From positions 124,001 through 188,000 of the forward strand of contig NZ_VEFS01000003.1 of assembly GCF_007679045.1 (NCBI RefSeq): a stretch of 64,000 nt of DNA. The letters are read 5' to 3'. The position numbers and the translations under genes are program-made. The notes under the pieces were generated by a model. It did no database searches. It was not told where the DNA came from and was given only the letters and a program-made list of their open reading frames with translations. This stretch comes from Microbacterium sp. BH-3-3-3 (GTDB lineage Bacteria; Actinomycetota; Actinomycetes; Actinomycetales; Microbacteriaceae). Position 1 is the stretch's first letter. The number at the start of each line of letters is the position of its first letter. This document shows, piece after piece, positions 24,202-31,430 of the stretch.

Positions 24202-25274
24202 CGGATGCCGAAGGCGCTGGCGGGCGTCTGAGTCGGTGTGTCGGCGAGCATGTCGTGGACGAGGGGCAGCACCTTCGTACCGTACAACTCGATGCTCGAC
24301 ATCAGCTTGTCGTGCGAGATGGAGCCGCTGGCGAACTTCAGCTGGAAGCGCGAGTTGCCGAGCGCCCGCACGGTCGCGGCGATCTTGGTGGCGACCGTCT
24401 CGGGCGATCCGATGTACATCGACCCCTCGGGCCCGACGTCGTGCTGGAAGCGCATGCGGTTGTACTCGGGCCAGCCGCGCTCGCGGCCGATCGTGTTGTT
24501 GAGCTCGGCGACGCCCTCGAACGCCTCTTCCCAGGCCTGCTGGTCGGTCTCGGCGACGTGGCCGGGCGAGTGCACCGAGATGGGCATCTGCGGCTTGCCG
24601 AGCTCGTCGAGCGAGCGGCGGTACAGGTCGGCGTAGGGCCGGAAGCGCGCGGCCGATCCGCCGATGATCGCGAGGACGAGTCCGTAGCCGTAGCGCGCCG
24701 TGCGCACCACCGACTCGGGAGAACCGCCGACGCCGACCCACGCCTTGAGCCCGTTCTCGGTCTTGGGGTACACATCGGCATCCTGCAGCGAAGCGCGCGT
24801 GCGACCCGACCAGGTGACGGGCTTCTCGTCGCGCAGCAGCGAGAACAGCTCGAGCTTCTCTTCGAAGAGCTGCTCGTAGTCGGCGAGGTCGTAGCCGAAC
24901 AGCGGGAACGACTCGATGAACGAGCCGCGCCCGAGGATGACCTCGGCCCGGCCGTTCGAGACGGCGTCCAGCGTCGCGAAGCGCTCGTACACGCGCACCG
25001 GGTCGTCGCTCGAGAGCACCGTCACGGCGCTGCCGAGGTGGATGTTCTCGGTGCGGGCGGCCGCGGCGGCCAGCACCATTTCGGGGCTCGTGACCGCGAA
25101 GTCCTTGCGGTGGTGCTCCCCCACGCCGAAGAACGACAGCCCGACCTGGTCGGCCAGCACCGCCTGTTCCACGACGTTGCGGATGGTCTGCGCGTCGGAT
25201 TGCAGCGACCCGTCGGGGCCGCGCGAGATGTCTCCGAAGGTGTCGAGGCCGAGCTCGAGGGGGCGAACGTCCAT
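24198..25274 (-). CDS. LLM class flavin-dependent oxidoreductase
   Basis: A 358-residue bacterial-luciferase-like protein: LELGLDTFGDIS at the N-terminus, VGLSFFGVGEHHRKDF, LGSAVTVLSSDDPVRVYERFATLDAVSNGRAEVILGRGSF across the flavin-binding barrel, and WVGVGGSPESVVRTARYGY toward the C-terminus. These enzymes use FMNH2 or F420. Start at ATG 25274, preceded by AAGGAGACCTC; the open frame extends five codons further. Coupled to the MFS transporter, which suggests uptake and oxidation of one substrate. Confidence 0.86.
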   Translation of the reverse strand: MDVRPLELGLDTFGDISRGPDGSLQSDAQTIRNVVEQAVLADQVGLSFFGVGEHHRKDFAVTSPEMVLAAAAARTENIHLGSAVTVLSSDDPVRVYERFATLDAVSNGRAEVILGRGSFIESFPLFGYDLADYEQLFEEKLELFSLLRDEKPVTWSGRTRASLQDADVYPKTENGLKAWVGVGGSPESVVRTARYGYGLVLAIIGGSAARFRPYADLYRRSLDELGKPQMPISVHSPGHVAETDQQAWEEAFEGVAELNNTIGRERGWPEYNRMRFQHDVGPEGSMYIGSPETVATKIAATVRALGNSRFQLKFASGSISHDKLMSSIELYGTKVLPLVHDMLADTPTQTPASAFGIR

Positions 25275-25337
25275 GAGGTCTCCTTGCATTCGGATGAATG
25301 AACTTTACGCGGGCGCCGGGTATTCCCCGAAACCGGC

Positions 25338-25365
25338 GAGGGGCGCCACCGTGGTGACGCCCCTC
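25338..25365 (-). terminator. Hairpin after the DUF885 gene
   Basis: GAGGGGCG...CACC pairs with GGTG...CGCCCCTC with one internal mismatch, starting eight bases after the stop at 25373. Confidence 0.6.
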
Positions 25366-25372
25366 GAGGAGA

Positions 25373-27049
25373 TCAAGCGGAGGCCAGAGCCGCGCGCAGC
25401 GTGTCGAGCCCCACGCCGCCGATGTCGAGCGCGCGCGTGTGGAACTGCTTCATCGAGAAGTCGGCGCCGTGGCGCTCCTGCTCCTCGTCGCGCACCTGCT
25501 CCCAGATGCGCTGGCCGACCTTGTACGACGGCGCCTGTCCGGGCCAGCCGAGGTAGCGGTTGACCTCGAAGCGCACGAACTCCTCGCTCATGTTGACGTT
25601 CTTCAGCATGAACGCGAGCGCGTAGTCGTGGTCCCAGGTGCCGGTGCCGTCGAGGCGGGGCTTCTGCAGGTGCACGCCGATGTCGAGCACGACGCGCGCA
25701 GCGCGCATGCGCTGGCCGTCGAGCATGCCCAGGCGGTCGGCCGGGTCGTCGAGGTAGCCGAGCTGCTCCATGAGGCGCTCGGCGTAGAGTGCCCAGCCCT
25801 CGGCGTGGCCGCTCGTGCCGGCGAGCAGGCGGCGCCACGAGTTGAGCGCGGCGCGGTTGTGCACGGCCTGGGCGATTTGCAGGTGGTGGCCCGGAACGCC
25901 CTCGTGGTAGACCGTCGTCAGCTCGCGCCAGGTGTCGAACGTGTCGACGCCCTCGGGCACCGACCACCACATGCGACCCGGGCGCGAGAAGTCGTCGGTG
26001 GGGCCGGTGTAGTAGATGCCGCCTTCGTTGGTCGGGGCGATCATGCACTCGAGGTGGCGGATCGGCTCGGCGATGTCGAAGTGCGTGCGGCCGAGCTCTT
26101 CGACGGCCTTGTCGCTCGTGCGCTGCATCCACTCCCGCAGGGCCTTGGTGCCGCGGAGCTTGCGCGACTCGTCCTTCTCGAGGAACGCCACCGCCTCTTC
26201 AACCGTGGAGCCCGGCAGGATCTCGTTCGCGATGGCCTCCTGCTCGGCGACCATGCGCGCGAGCTCTTCGACACCCCACTCGTACGTCTCGTCGAGGTCG
26301 ACCTCCGCGCCGAGGAAGTGACGCGACTGCAGGGCGTACACCTCGCGACCGACGGCGTCGACCTCTCCCGCGGCCGGCGCGAGCTCCTTCGACAGGAACG
26401 ATGCGAGGCTGTCGTAGGCCACCCGCGCCGCGTTGGAGTTCGCGGCGAGGTCGCGCGCGAGCGACGCCGGAAGCTGCCCCTCCTCGGGGGCGGCGTCTCC
26501 GACGAACTCGGCGAAGAAGCCCGTGTCGGAGGTGTAGCGAGCGATCTGGGTCACGACCTCGCTCACCTGGCGGCGCGCCGGGACGACGCCCTCGGCGATG
26601 CCCTGACGCAGCGTCGCGACGTAGCCGTCGATGGCCGCCGGCAGCGCCTTCATGCGGTCGGAGATCGTCGACCAGTCGTCGACCGTCGCGGTGGGCATGA
26701 GGTCGAAGGTCGAGCGGATGTCTTGCGCGGGCGAGGCGATGACGTTCAGGTCGCGCAGGTGGGTCTTGGCCTCGTGCTGCTCGATCATGAGGTCGAGCTC
26801 ACGCACGAGGTCCATCTTGGTGACCGTGTCGATCGCGTCGGTCGCCTCCGCCGCCTCGAGCGCGGACTTCGTCGAGCGCGCCTCCGACACGAGGGCTTCC
26901 GCGCCCGCGGGGCTGTAGTCGCCGAAGCGACCGTTGTGCTCGAAGCGGCCGATGTAGGTCGCGAGCGTCGGGTCCTTCTCCGCCAGGGTGTCGACCCACG
27001 CGTCCGCGATCGTGTCGATCGGCGTGGGGGTGCGTTGTGCGTCAGTCAT
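25373..27049 (-). CDS. DUF885 family putative metallopeptidase
   Basis: A 558-residue soluble protein of the DUF885 family. The motif TVYHEGVPGHHLQIAQ (HExxxGHH) is a zinc-peptidase-like signature near residue 380, and a further Glu-containing helix (GHAEGWALYAERLMEQLG) could give the third ligand. No signal peptide. Substrate and biological role are not established for most of the family. The TAGGCT box six bases before ATG 27049 suggests a leaderless message. The upstream polA 3' flank carries short repeats. Confidence 0.85.
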   Translation of the reverse strand: MTDAQRTPTPIDTIADAWVDTLAEKDPTLATYIGRFEHNGRFGDYSPAGAEALVSEARSTKSALEAAEATDAIDTVTKMDLVRELDLMIEQHEAKTHLRDLNVIASPAQDIRSTFDLMPTATVDDWSTISDRMKALPAAIDGYVATLRQGIAEGVVPARRQVSEVVTQIARYTSDTGFFAEFVGDAAPEEGQLPASLARDLAANSNAARVAYDSLASFLSKELAPAAGEVDAVGREVYALQSRHFLGAEVDLDETYEWGVEELARMVAEQEAIANEILPGSTVEEAVAFLEKDESRKLRGTKALREWMQRTSDKAVEELGRTHFDIAEPIRHLECMIAPTNEGGIYYTGPTDDFSRPGRMWWSVPEGVDTFDTWRELTTVYHEGVPGHHLQIAQAVHNRAALNSWRRLLAGTSGHAEGWALYAERLMEQLGYLDDPADRLGMLDGQRMRAARVVLDIGVHLQKPRLDGTGTWDHDYALAFMLKNVNMSEEFVRFEVNRYLGWPGQAPSYKVGQRIWEQVRDEEQERHGADFSMKQFHTRALDIGGVGLDTLRAALASA

Positions 27050-27055
27050 CTTCCG

Positions 27056-27061
27056 AGCCTA
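27056..27061 (-). promoter_or_regulatory. -10 element of the DUF885 gene, leaderless geometry
   Basis: TAGGCT on the minus strand ends six bases before ATG 27049. Confidence 0.55.
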
Positions 27062-27096
27062 GGCAAGGCGCGCCGCGCGCGCACGCCCCCTCGGGC

Positions 27097-27222
27097 GGTT
27101 CCGGATGCCAGCGCTCGCCCCACCCGCACGTGTCGGCCACGTCGCGGTGGACCGTTCCGGATGCGGCGCCCCGGTGCGACCACGCGCAGCGCGGCCCCGC
27201 GTCGCCGGTGGTTCCGGATGCC
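27097..27222. repeat. Three spaced copies of a GGTTCCGGATGC-type repeat
   Basis: Copies begin near 27097, 27153 and 27210, about 56 bases apart, with core TTCCGGATGC. The last two also share GGCGCCCCGG or CGCGCCCCGG after the core. They fill most of the 213-base gap between polA and DUF885. Confidence 0.5.
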
Positions 27223-27250
27223 GCGCCCCGGGCTCAGCGGCGGGGCGCGG
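27221..27250 (-). terminator. polA terminator hairpin
   Basis: CCGCGCCCCG (27221-27230) pairs exactly with CGGGGCGCGG (27241-27250) over a ten-base loop, starting 12 bases past the polA stop. Confidence 0.6.
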
Positions 27251-27262
27251 CAACCGCGGGTG

Positions 27263-29899
27263 CTAGTGCCCGGCCTCGTCCCAATCGCCGCCGCGGCCGA
27301 TCTGCACGTCGAGCGGAACCGACAGGTCGGCGGCGTCGGCCATGCGCGCGCGCACGATCTTCTCGACGTCGTCCCACTCCCCCGCCGCGACTTCGACCAC
27401 GAGTTCGTCGTGGATCTGCAGCAGCACGCGCGAGCGCAGGTCGGCGTCGGCGAGATCGCGCTGGATGTGGAACAGCGCAACCTTCATGATGTCGGCGGCG
27501 CTGCCCTGGATGGGGGCGTTGAGCGCGGCGCGCTCGGCGTTCTCGCGCAGCACGCGGTTCATGCTCGTGAGGTCGGGGAACGGCCGGCGTCGACCGAAGA
27601 TCGTCTCGGTGTAGCCGTCTTGGCGAGCTTGCTCGACGGACCCGCGCAGGTAGTCGCGCACGGCGCCGAAGCGGGCGAAGTACTCGAGCATGAGCTTCTT
27701 GGCCTCGGACTGCTCGATGCGCAGCTGCTTCGACAGGCCGAACGCCGACAGGCCGTAGACCAGGCCGTACGACATCGCCTTGACCTTGGTGCGCATGGCC
27801 GGGGTGACCTCGGCCGGCTCGACGCCGAAGACGCGCGCGCCGACGAAGCGGTGCAGGTCTTCGCCCGAGTTGAAGGCCTCGATGAGCCCGGGGTCACCCG
27901 ACAGGTGCGCCATGATGCGCATCTCGATCTGCGAGTAGTCGGCGGTGAGGAGCGTCTCGTAGCCCTCGCCCACGACGAACGCCGCGCGGATGCGACGGCT
28001 CTCTTCGGTGCGGATCGGGATGTTCTGCAGGTTCGGGTCGGTGCTCGACAGGCGCCCGGTCTGGCTGCCGGTCTGCACATAGGTGGTGTGAATGCGCCCG
28101 TCGGCACCGGTGGCCGTATCGAGCGCATCGATGATCTGCTTCAGCTTCGTCGCCTCGCGGTGGCGCAGCAGCAGGTCGAGGAAGGGATGCGGCGCGCTCT
28201 CTTGCAGGTCGGCGAGGGCCGCGGCATCCGTCGTGTATCCGCTCTTGGTCTTGCGGGTCTTCGGCAGCTGCAGCTCGTCGAACAGCACCTCCTGCAGCTG
28301 CTTCGGAGAACCGAGGTTGACCTCGTGACCGATCGCGGCGTAGGCGTCGCGCGCGAGCGCATCGGCGCGGGCGCCGAGCTCGGTCGAGAAGCTCGAGAGC
28401 TTCTCGTGCGAGACCGCGACACCGGCGAGCTCCATGTCGGCGAGGGCGGTGAGCGTGGGCAGTTCGATGTCGTCGAGCACGCTCGCGACCGTCTCGGGCA
28501 TGTCGGCGCGCTGCGCCTCGGCGACGCGGCGCGTGAACCACGACAGCTGGCTGGGGGTCGCGCCCTCGGTCTCGGGAACCAACTGCGTGGGGTCGGCGAC
28601 CGGCAGCTTCTCGTCGAGCATGCGCTCCACGAGGTCGCCGAGCGTCTTGTCGGGGAAGCTCGGGCGCACGAGCCACCCGGCGAGGATCACGTCGAACGCC
28701 ACGCCGGCCACCGTCACGCCGTCGCGGGCGAGCGCCTTGATCTGGGGCTTCGCGTCGGCGAAGACCTTGGGGGCGTCGGATGCCAGCCACTCGGCCAGCG
28801 CGTCGCGCACCGCCGGCGTCCACTCGGCCTCGACCGCGGCGTCGGCCGAGGCGAGTCCGATCGCGGTGGGCGCGCCGTCGGCCAGCGTCACGGTGACCCC
28901 GACCTCGCCGGTGGCCGCCGCGGCCCACTCCGCGAGGGCAGCGGCATCGAGCTGCGCGGGCGTCGGAGCGGTCGCGGTGGGACGCTGCTCTTCGACGATG
29001 CCCGCGTCGCCGCCGAGCGCGTCGAACACGCGCGGCAACAGCGTGCGGAATTCGAGGCGAGCGAAGATGTCGCGGACGGCCTGGGCGTCGAGCGGGTGCA
29101 TCTTCAGCTCGCCGGGGCCGACGGGGAGCTCGACGTCGCGCAGCAGACGGTTGAGCGAGCGGTTGCGGCGCACGCCGTCGATGTGCTCGCGCAGGTTGTT
29201 GCCCACCACGCCGGTGATCTTGTCGGCGTTCTCGAGCAGGGCATCGAGTGAGCCCCACTGGGTCAGCCACTTCACGGCGGTCTTCTCGCCGACCTTGGGC
29301 ACGCCCGGCAGGTTGTCGCTCGTCTCGCCGACGAGGGCGGCGATCTCGGGGTACTGCGCGGGCGGCAGGCCGTACTTCTCGATGACGGCCTCGGTGTCGT
29401 AGCGCTTGAGCTGCGAGACGCCCTGCACATTGGGGTACAGCAGCGTGACGTCGTCGGTCACGAGCTGGATCGTGTCGCGATCACCCGAGCAGATCAGCAC
29501 CGTGAAGCCCTGCTCCTCGCCCTGGGTGGCGAGGGTCGCGAGGATGTCGTCGGCCTCGAAATCCTCCTTGGTCAGCACCGGAACGCCCATCGCGCGCAGG
29601 CAGTCCTGCAGCAGCGGGATCTGCCCCTTGAACTCCGCGGGCGACTCGCTGCGGTTCGCCTTGTACTCGGCGTACTCGCGCGTGCGGAACGACTGCCGCG
29701 ACGTGTCGAACGCCACGGCGAGATGAGTGGGCTTCTCGGCCTTCACGAGGTTCACGAACATCGACAGGAACCCGTAGATGCCGTTGGTGTGCTGGCCGTC
29801 CTTCGTCGAGAAGTTGTCGACCGGCAACGCGTAGAACGCCCGATAGGCCAGCGAGTGGCCGTCGACGACGAGGAGAGTAGGCTTTTCGGCATCCGTCAC
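27263..29899 (-). CDS. polA: DNA polymerase I
   Basis: An 878-residue repair polymerase that removes RNA primers and fills gaps. The N-terminal 5'-nuclease domain (about 1-300) has LLVVDGHSLAYRAFYAL, DFEADDILATLA and the helix-hairpin-helix VGEKTAVKWL. The middle domain lacks the acidic D-x-E residues of an active 3'-5' exonuclease (GEVGVTVTLADGAPT in that place), as in other actinobacteria. Polymerase motifs A (TADYSQIEMRIMAHLSGD), B (VKAMSYGLVYGLSAFG) and C (QIHDELVVEV) are intact. GTG start at 29899; TACGCT lies six bases before it. Divergent from the thioesterase gene. Confidence 0.95.
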   Translation of the reverse strand: MTDAEKPTLLVVDGHSLAYRAFYALPVDNFSTKDGQHTNGIYGFLSMFVNLVKAEKPTHLAVAFDTSRQSFRTREYAEYKANRSESPAEFKGQIPLLQDCLRAMGVPVLTKEDFEADDILATLATQGEEQGFTVLICSGDRDTIQLVTDDVTLLYPNVQGVSQLKRYDTEAVIEKYGLPPAQYPEIAALVGETSDNLPGVPKVGEKTAVKWLTQWGSLDALLENADKITGVVGNNLREHIDGVRRNRSLNRLLRDVELPVGPGELKMHPLDAQAVRDIFARLEFRTLLPRVFDALGGDAGIVEEQRPTATAPTPAQLDAAALAEWAAAATGEVGVTVTLADGAPTAIGLASADAAVEAEWTPAVRDALAEWLASDAPKVFADAKPQIKALARDGVTVAGVAFDVILAGWLVRPSFPDKTLGDLVERMLDEKLPVADPTQLVPETEGATPSQLSWFTRRVAEAQRADMPETVASVLDDIELPTLTALADMELAGVAVSHEKLSSFSTELGARADALARDAYAAIGHEVNLGSPKQLQEVLFDELQLPKTRKTKSGYTTDAAALADLQESAPHPFLDLLLRHREATKLKQIIDALDTATGADGRIHTTYVQTGSQTGRLSSTDPNLQNIPIRTEESRRIRAAFVVGEGYETLLTADYSQIEMRIMAHLSGDPGLIEAFNSGEDLHRFVGARVFGVEPAEVTPAMRTKVKAMSYGLVYGLSAFGLSKQLRIEQSEAKKLMLEYFARFGAVRDYLRGSVEQARQDGYTETIFGRRRPFPDLTSMNRVLRENAERAALNAPIQGSAADIMKVALFHIQRDLADADLRSRVLLQIHDELVVEVAAGEWDDVEKIVRARMADAADLSVPLDVQIGRGGDWDEAGH

Positions 29900-29905
29900 C
29901 CCTCC

Positions 29906-29911
29906 AGCGTA
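29906..29911 (-). promoter_or_regulatory. -10 element of polA
   Basis: TACGCT on the minus strand ends six bases before GTG 29899. A GGAGGG follows immediately, so either a leaderless or a very short-leader message is possible. Confidence 0.45.
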
Positions 29912-29955
29912 ACGAGAACCACGGACACTCCCCCGGCCCGGCCCGATCGAAGGCG

Positions 29956-30390
29956 ATGATGACCTCCACGACCCCTGACACGTCCGCCGGCCTCGACTGG
30001 GCGAAGCAGCGCGGAATGGGCGCCCTCGCCGAGAAGATGGGCATCGAATGGGTCGAGTTCACCGTCGACCGCTGCGTCGCCACCATGCCCGTCAAGGGCA
30101 ACACCCAGCCCGTCGGCCTGCTGCACGGCGGGGCATACGTGGTGCTCGGCGAATCGCTCGGCTCGATGGCGGCGAACCTCTTCGCCGGTTCGGGGCGTCT
30201 GGCGGTCGGCATCGACATCAACGCCACGCACACCCGCTCGGCCACCTCGGGCATCGTCACGGGCGTCTGCACCCCGATCCACCTCGGCCGCTCGCTCACC
30301 GTGCACGAGATCGCGGTGTCCGACGAGCAGGGCCGCCGATGCTCGACGATCCGCATCACGAACCTCATCAAGGACGCCCCCGCGCGCTGA
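29956..30390 (+). CDS. Hotdog-fold thioesterase (PaaI-like)
   Basis: A 144-residue hotdog protein: LAEKMGIEWVEFTVDRCVATMPV is the first strand-helix, and QPVGLLHGGAYVVLGESLGSMAAN is the active-site helix with the HGG turn and a Glu in the catalytic position, as in PaaI/EntH-type acyl-CoA thioesterases. It probably hydrolyses an aromatic or intermediate acyl-CoA. Translation may begin at 29956 or the adjacent ATG at 29959; GAAGG lies just upstream. Divergent from polA with only 56 bases between. Confidence 0.85.
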   Translation: MMTSTTPDTSAGLDWAKQRGMGALAEKMGIEWVEFTVDRCVATMPVKGNTQPVGLLHGGAYVVLGESLGSMAANLFAGSGRLAVGIDINATHTRSATSGIVTGVCTPIHLGRSLTVHEIAVSDEQGRRCSTIRITNLIKDAPAR

Positions 30391-30404
30391 TGGCGGGTGG
30401 AGGG

Positions 30405-30423
30405 CCCTGAGACTGTCGAAGGG
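30405..30423. repeat. Degenerate copy of the CCCTGAGCCTGTCGAAGGG repeat
   Basis: CCCTGAGACTGTCGAAGGG differs by one base from the 19-base unit found intact inside carA at 58280-58298. It lies just after the thioesterase gene. Confidence 0.6.
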
Positions 30424-30443
30424 TCGGGGTTTTGCGAGTGTCC

Positions 30444-30468
30444 GGTGGCTTCGACGGGCTCAGCCACC
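30444..30468. repeat. Palindromic repeat unit, copy 1
   Basis: A 25-base unit with arms GGTGGCT...AGCCACC around TTCGACGGGCTC. It differs from the copy at 30495-30519 at one position (G for A). Confidence 0.7.
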
Positions 30469-30494
30469 TGTGTCGCGAGGGCCCGCGCGTGACC

Positions 30495-30519
30495 GGTGGC
30501 TTCGACAGGCTCAGCCACC
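30495..30519. repeat. Palindromic repeat unit, copy 2
   Basis: Arms GGTGGCT and AGCCACC flank TTCGACAGGCTC, the reverse complement of the core GAGCCTGTCGAA of the repeat at 58280-58298. The two 25-base copies begin 51 bases apart. Confidence 0.7.
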
Positions 30520-30549
30520 TGGTGCCGCGGATCACCGGGGCGAAACGAC

Positions 30550-30579
30550 GAATGGATGCCACCGAAGTGGCATCCATTC
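30550..30579 (-). terminator. Terminator of the ANTAR regulator gene
   Basis: GAATGGATGCCAC (30550-30562) and its exact complement (30567-30579) flank a CGAA tetraloop, 14 bases past the stop. Confidence 0.75.
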
Positions 30580-30593
30580 CGTGTCAGAGAGCG

Positions 30594-31214
30594 TCAGGCC
30601 TTCTTGGGGGCCAGCTGCTCGATGATCGCCTTGGCGACGTCCTGCATGGTGAGGCGGCGGTCCATCGACGCCTTCTGGATCCAGCGGAAGGCCTCGGGCT
30701 CGCTCAGGCCCATCTTCTCGTTGAGCAGGCCCTTGGCCCGGTCGACGAGCTTGCGGGTCTCGAAGCGCTCGACCATGTCGGCGACCTCGGCCTCGAGCGT
30801 GATGATCTGCTCGTAGCGGGCCAGCGCGATCTCGATCGCCGGCAGCAGGTCGTTGGGCGTGAAGGGCTTGACCACGTAGGCCAGGGCGCCGGCCTCGCTC
30901 GCGCGCTCGACCAGCTCTTTCTGGCTGAACGCGGTGAGCAGCACCACGGGGGCGATGTGGTTCTTGCTGAGCTTCTCGGCGGCGCTGATGCCGTCGAGCT
31001 GCGGCATCTTGACGTCCATGATGACGAGGTCGGGGCGCAGTTCGGTGGCCAGCTGGACGGCGGTCTCGCCGTCGCCCGCTTCGCCCACGACGTCGTAGCC
31101 GTTGTCGCGGAGGATCTCGACGATGTCGAGGCGGATGAGCGACTCGTCTTCCGCGACGACGACGCGGCGGGGTGCGGTCGGGGCGGTAGCCGGAGCGGCT
31201 TCTTGATCAGTCAC
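30594..31214 (-). CDS. ANTAR-domain response regulator (AmiR/NasT family)
   Basis: A 206-residue two-domain regulator. Residues about 17-130 form a receiver domain (VVVAEDESLIRLDIVEIL, phosphoacceptor Asp in VIMDVKMPQLDG, Lys in YVVKPFTP). Residues about 150-205 form an ANTAR RNA-binding domain (RKLVDRAKGLLNEKMGLSEPEAFRWIQKASM). ANTAR proteins bind tandem hairpins in leaders to prevent termination. No partner kinase is adjacent. In mycobacteria the orthologue Rv1626/PdtaR also lies near pyk, which agrees with this position. GTG start at 31214 with TAGGAT six bases upstream. Confidence 0.9.
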   Translation of the reverse strand: MTDQEAAPATAPTAPRRVVVAEDESLIRLDIVEILRDNGYDVVGEAGDGETAVQLATELRPDLVIMDVKMPQLDGISAAEKLSKNHIAPVVLLTAFSQKELVERASEAGALAYVVKPFTPNDLLPAIEIALARYEQIITLEAEVADMVERFETRKLVDRAKGLLNEKMGLSEPEAFRWIQKASMDRRLTMQDVAKAIIEQLAPKKA

Positions 31215-31220
31215 GGGACC

Positions 31221-31226
31221 ATCCTA
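31221..31226 (-). promoter_or_regulatory. -10 element of the ANTAR regulator gene, leaderless geometry
   Basis: TAGGAT on the minus strand ends six bases before GTG 31214. Confidence 0.5.
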
Positions 31227-31246
31227 GAACGACGAATGCGGACAAC

Positions 31247-31262
31247 CCCGGTCTCGACCGGG
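31247..31262 (-). terminator. Possible tRNA-Leu terminator
   Basis: CCCGGTCTCGACCGGG, a near-complete palindrome 14 bases past the tRNA 3' end. Confidence 0.4.
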
Positions 31263-31275
31263 ATGTGGGAAAGCG

Positions 31276-31356
31276 TGCCGGTGGTGGGACTCGAACCCAC
31301 ACGTCTTGCGACAAAGCATTTTGAGTGCTCCGCGTCTGCCATTCCGCCACACCGGC
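31276..31356 (-). tRNA. tRNA-Leu (anticodon CAA)
   Basis: On the minus strand GCCGGTG (acceptor 5' arm, complement of 31350-31356) pairs with CACCGGC (31283-31277), with A as discriminator base at 31276. The anticodon loop reads CTCAAAA, giving CAA, which decodes UUG. There is a long variable arm with a GCAA loop, as expected of a class II leucine tRNA, and a normal T-loop GGGTTCGAGTCCC. CCA is not encoded. A TAAGTT box lies upstream at 31372-31377. Confidence 0.93.
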
Positions 31357-31371
31357 AGGTGTTGCGTTCCC

Positions 31372-31377
31372 AACTTA
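31372..31377 (-). promoter_or_regulatory. Putative -10 element for tRNA-Leu
   Basis: TAAGTT on the minus strand predicts a start about nine bases before the mature tRNA 5' end. No clear -35. Confidence 0.4.
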
Positions 31378-31390
31378 CCGGGGGGAACGC

Positions 31391-31424
31391 GACGACGCGC
31401 GCCGGAGAACCGGCGCGCGTCGTC
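31391..31424 (-). terminator. pyk terminator hairpin
   Basis: A perfect 15-base-pair stem (GACGACGCGCGCCGG, 31391-31405, and its complement, 31410-31424) with AGAA on the plus strand as loop, six bases past the pyk stop. Confidence 0.8.
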
Positions 31425-31430
31425 GGAGGG

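Noticed and set aside
27097..27222. CRISPR array
   Set aside because: Only three short, imperfect units with no cas genes; unit length about 13 bases is too short.
25439..29251. Long plus-strand open frame opposite DUF885 and polA
   Set aside because: It spans two real minus-strand genes and the gap between them and has antisense composition.
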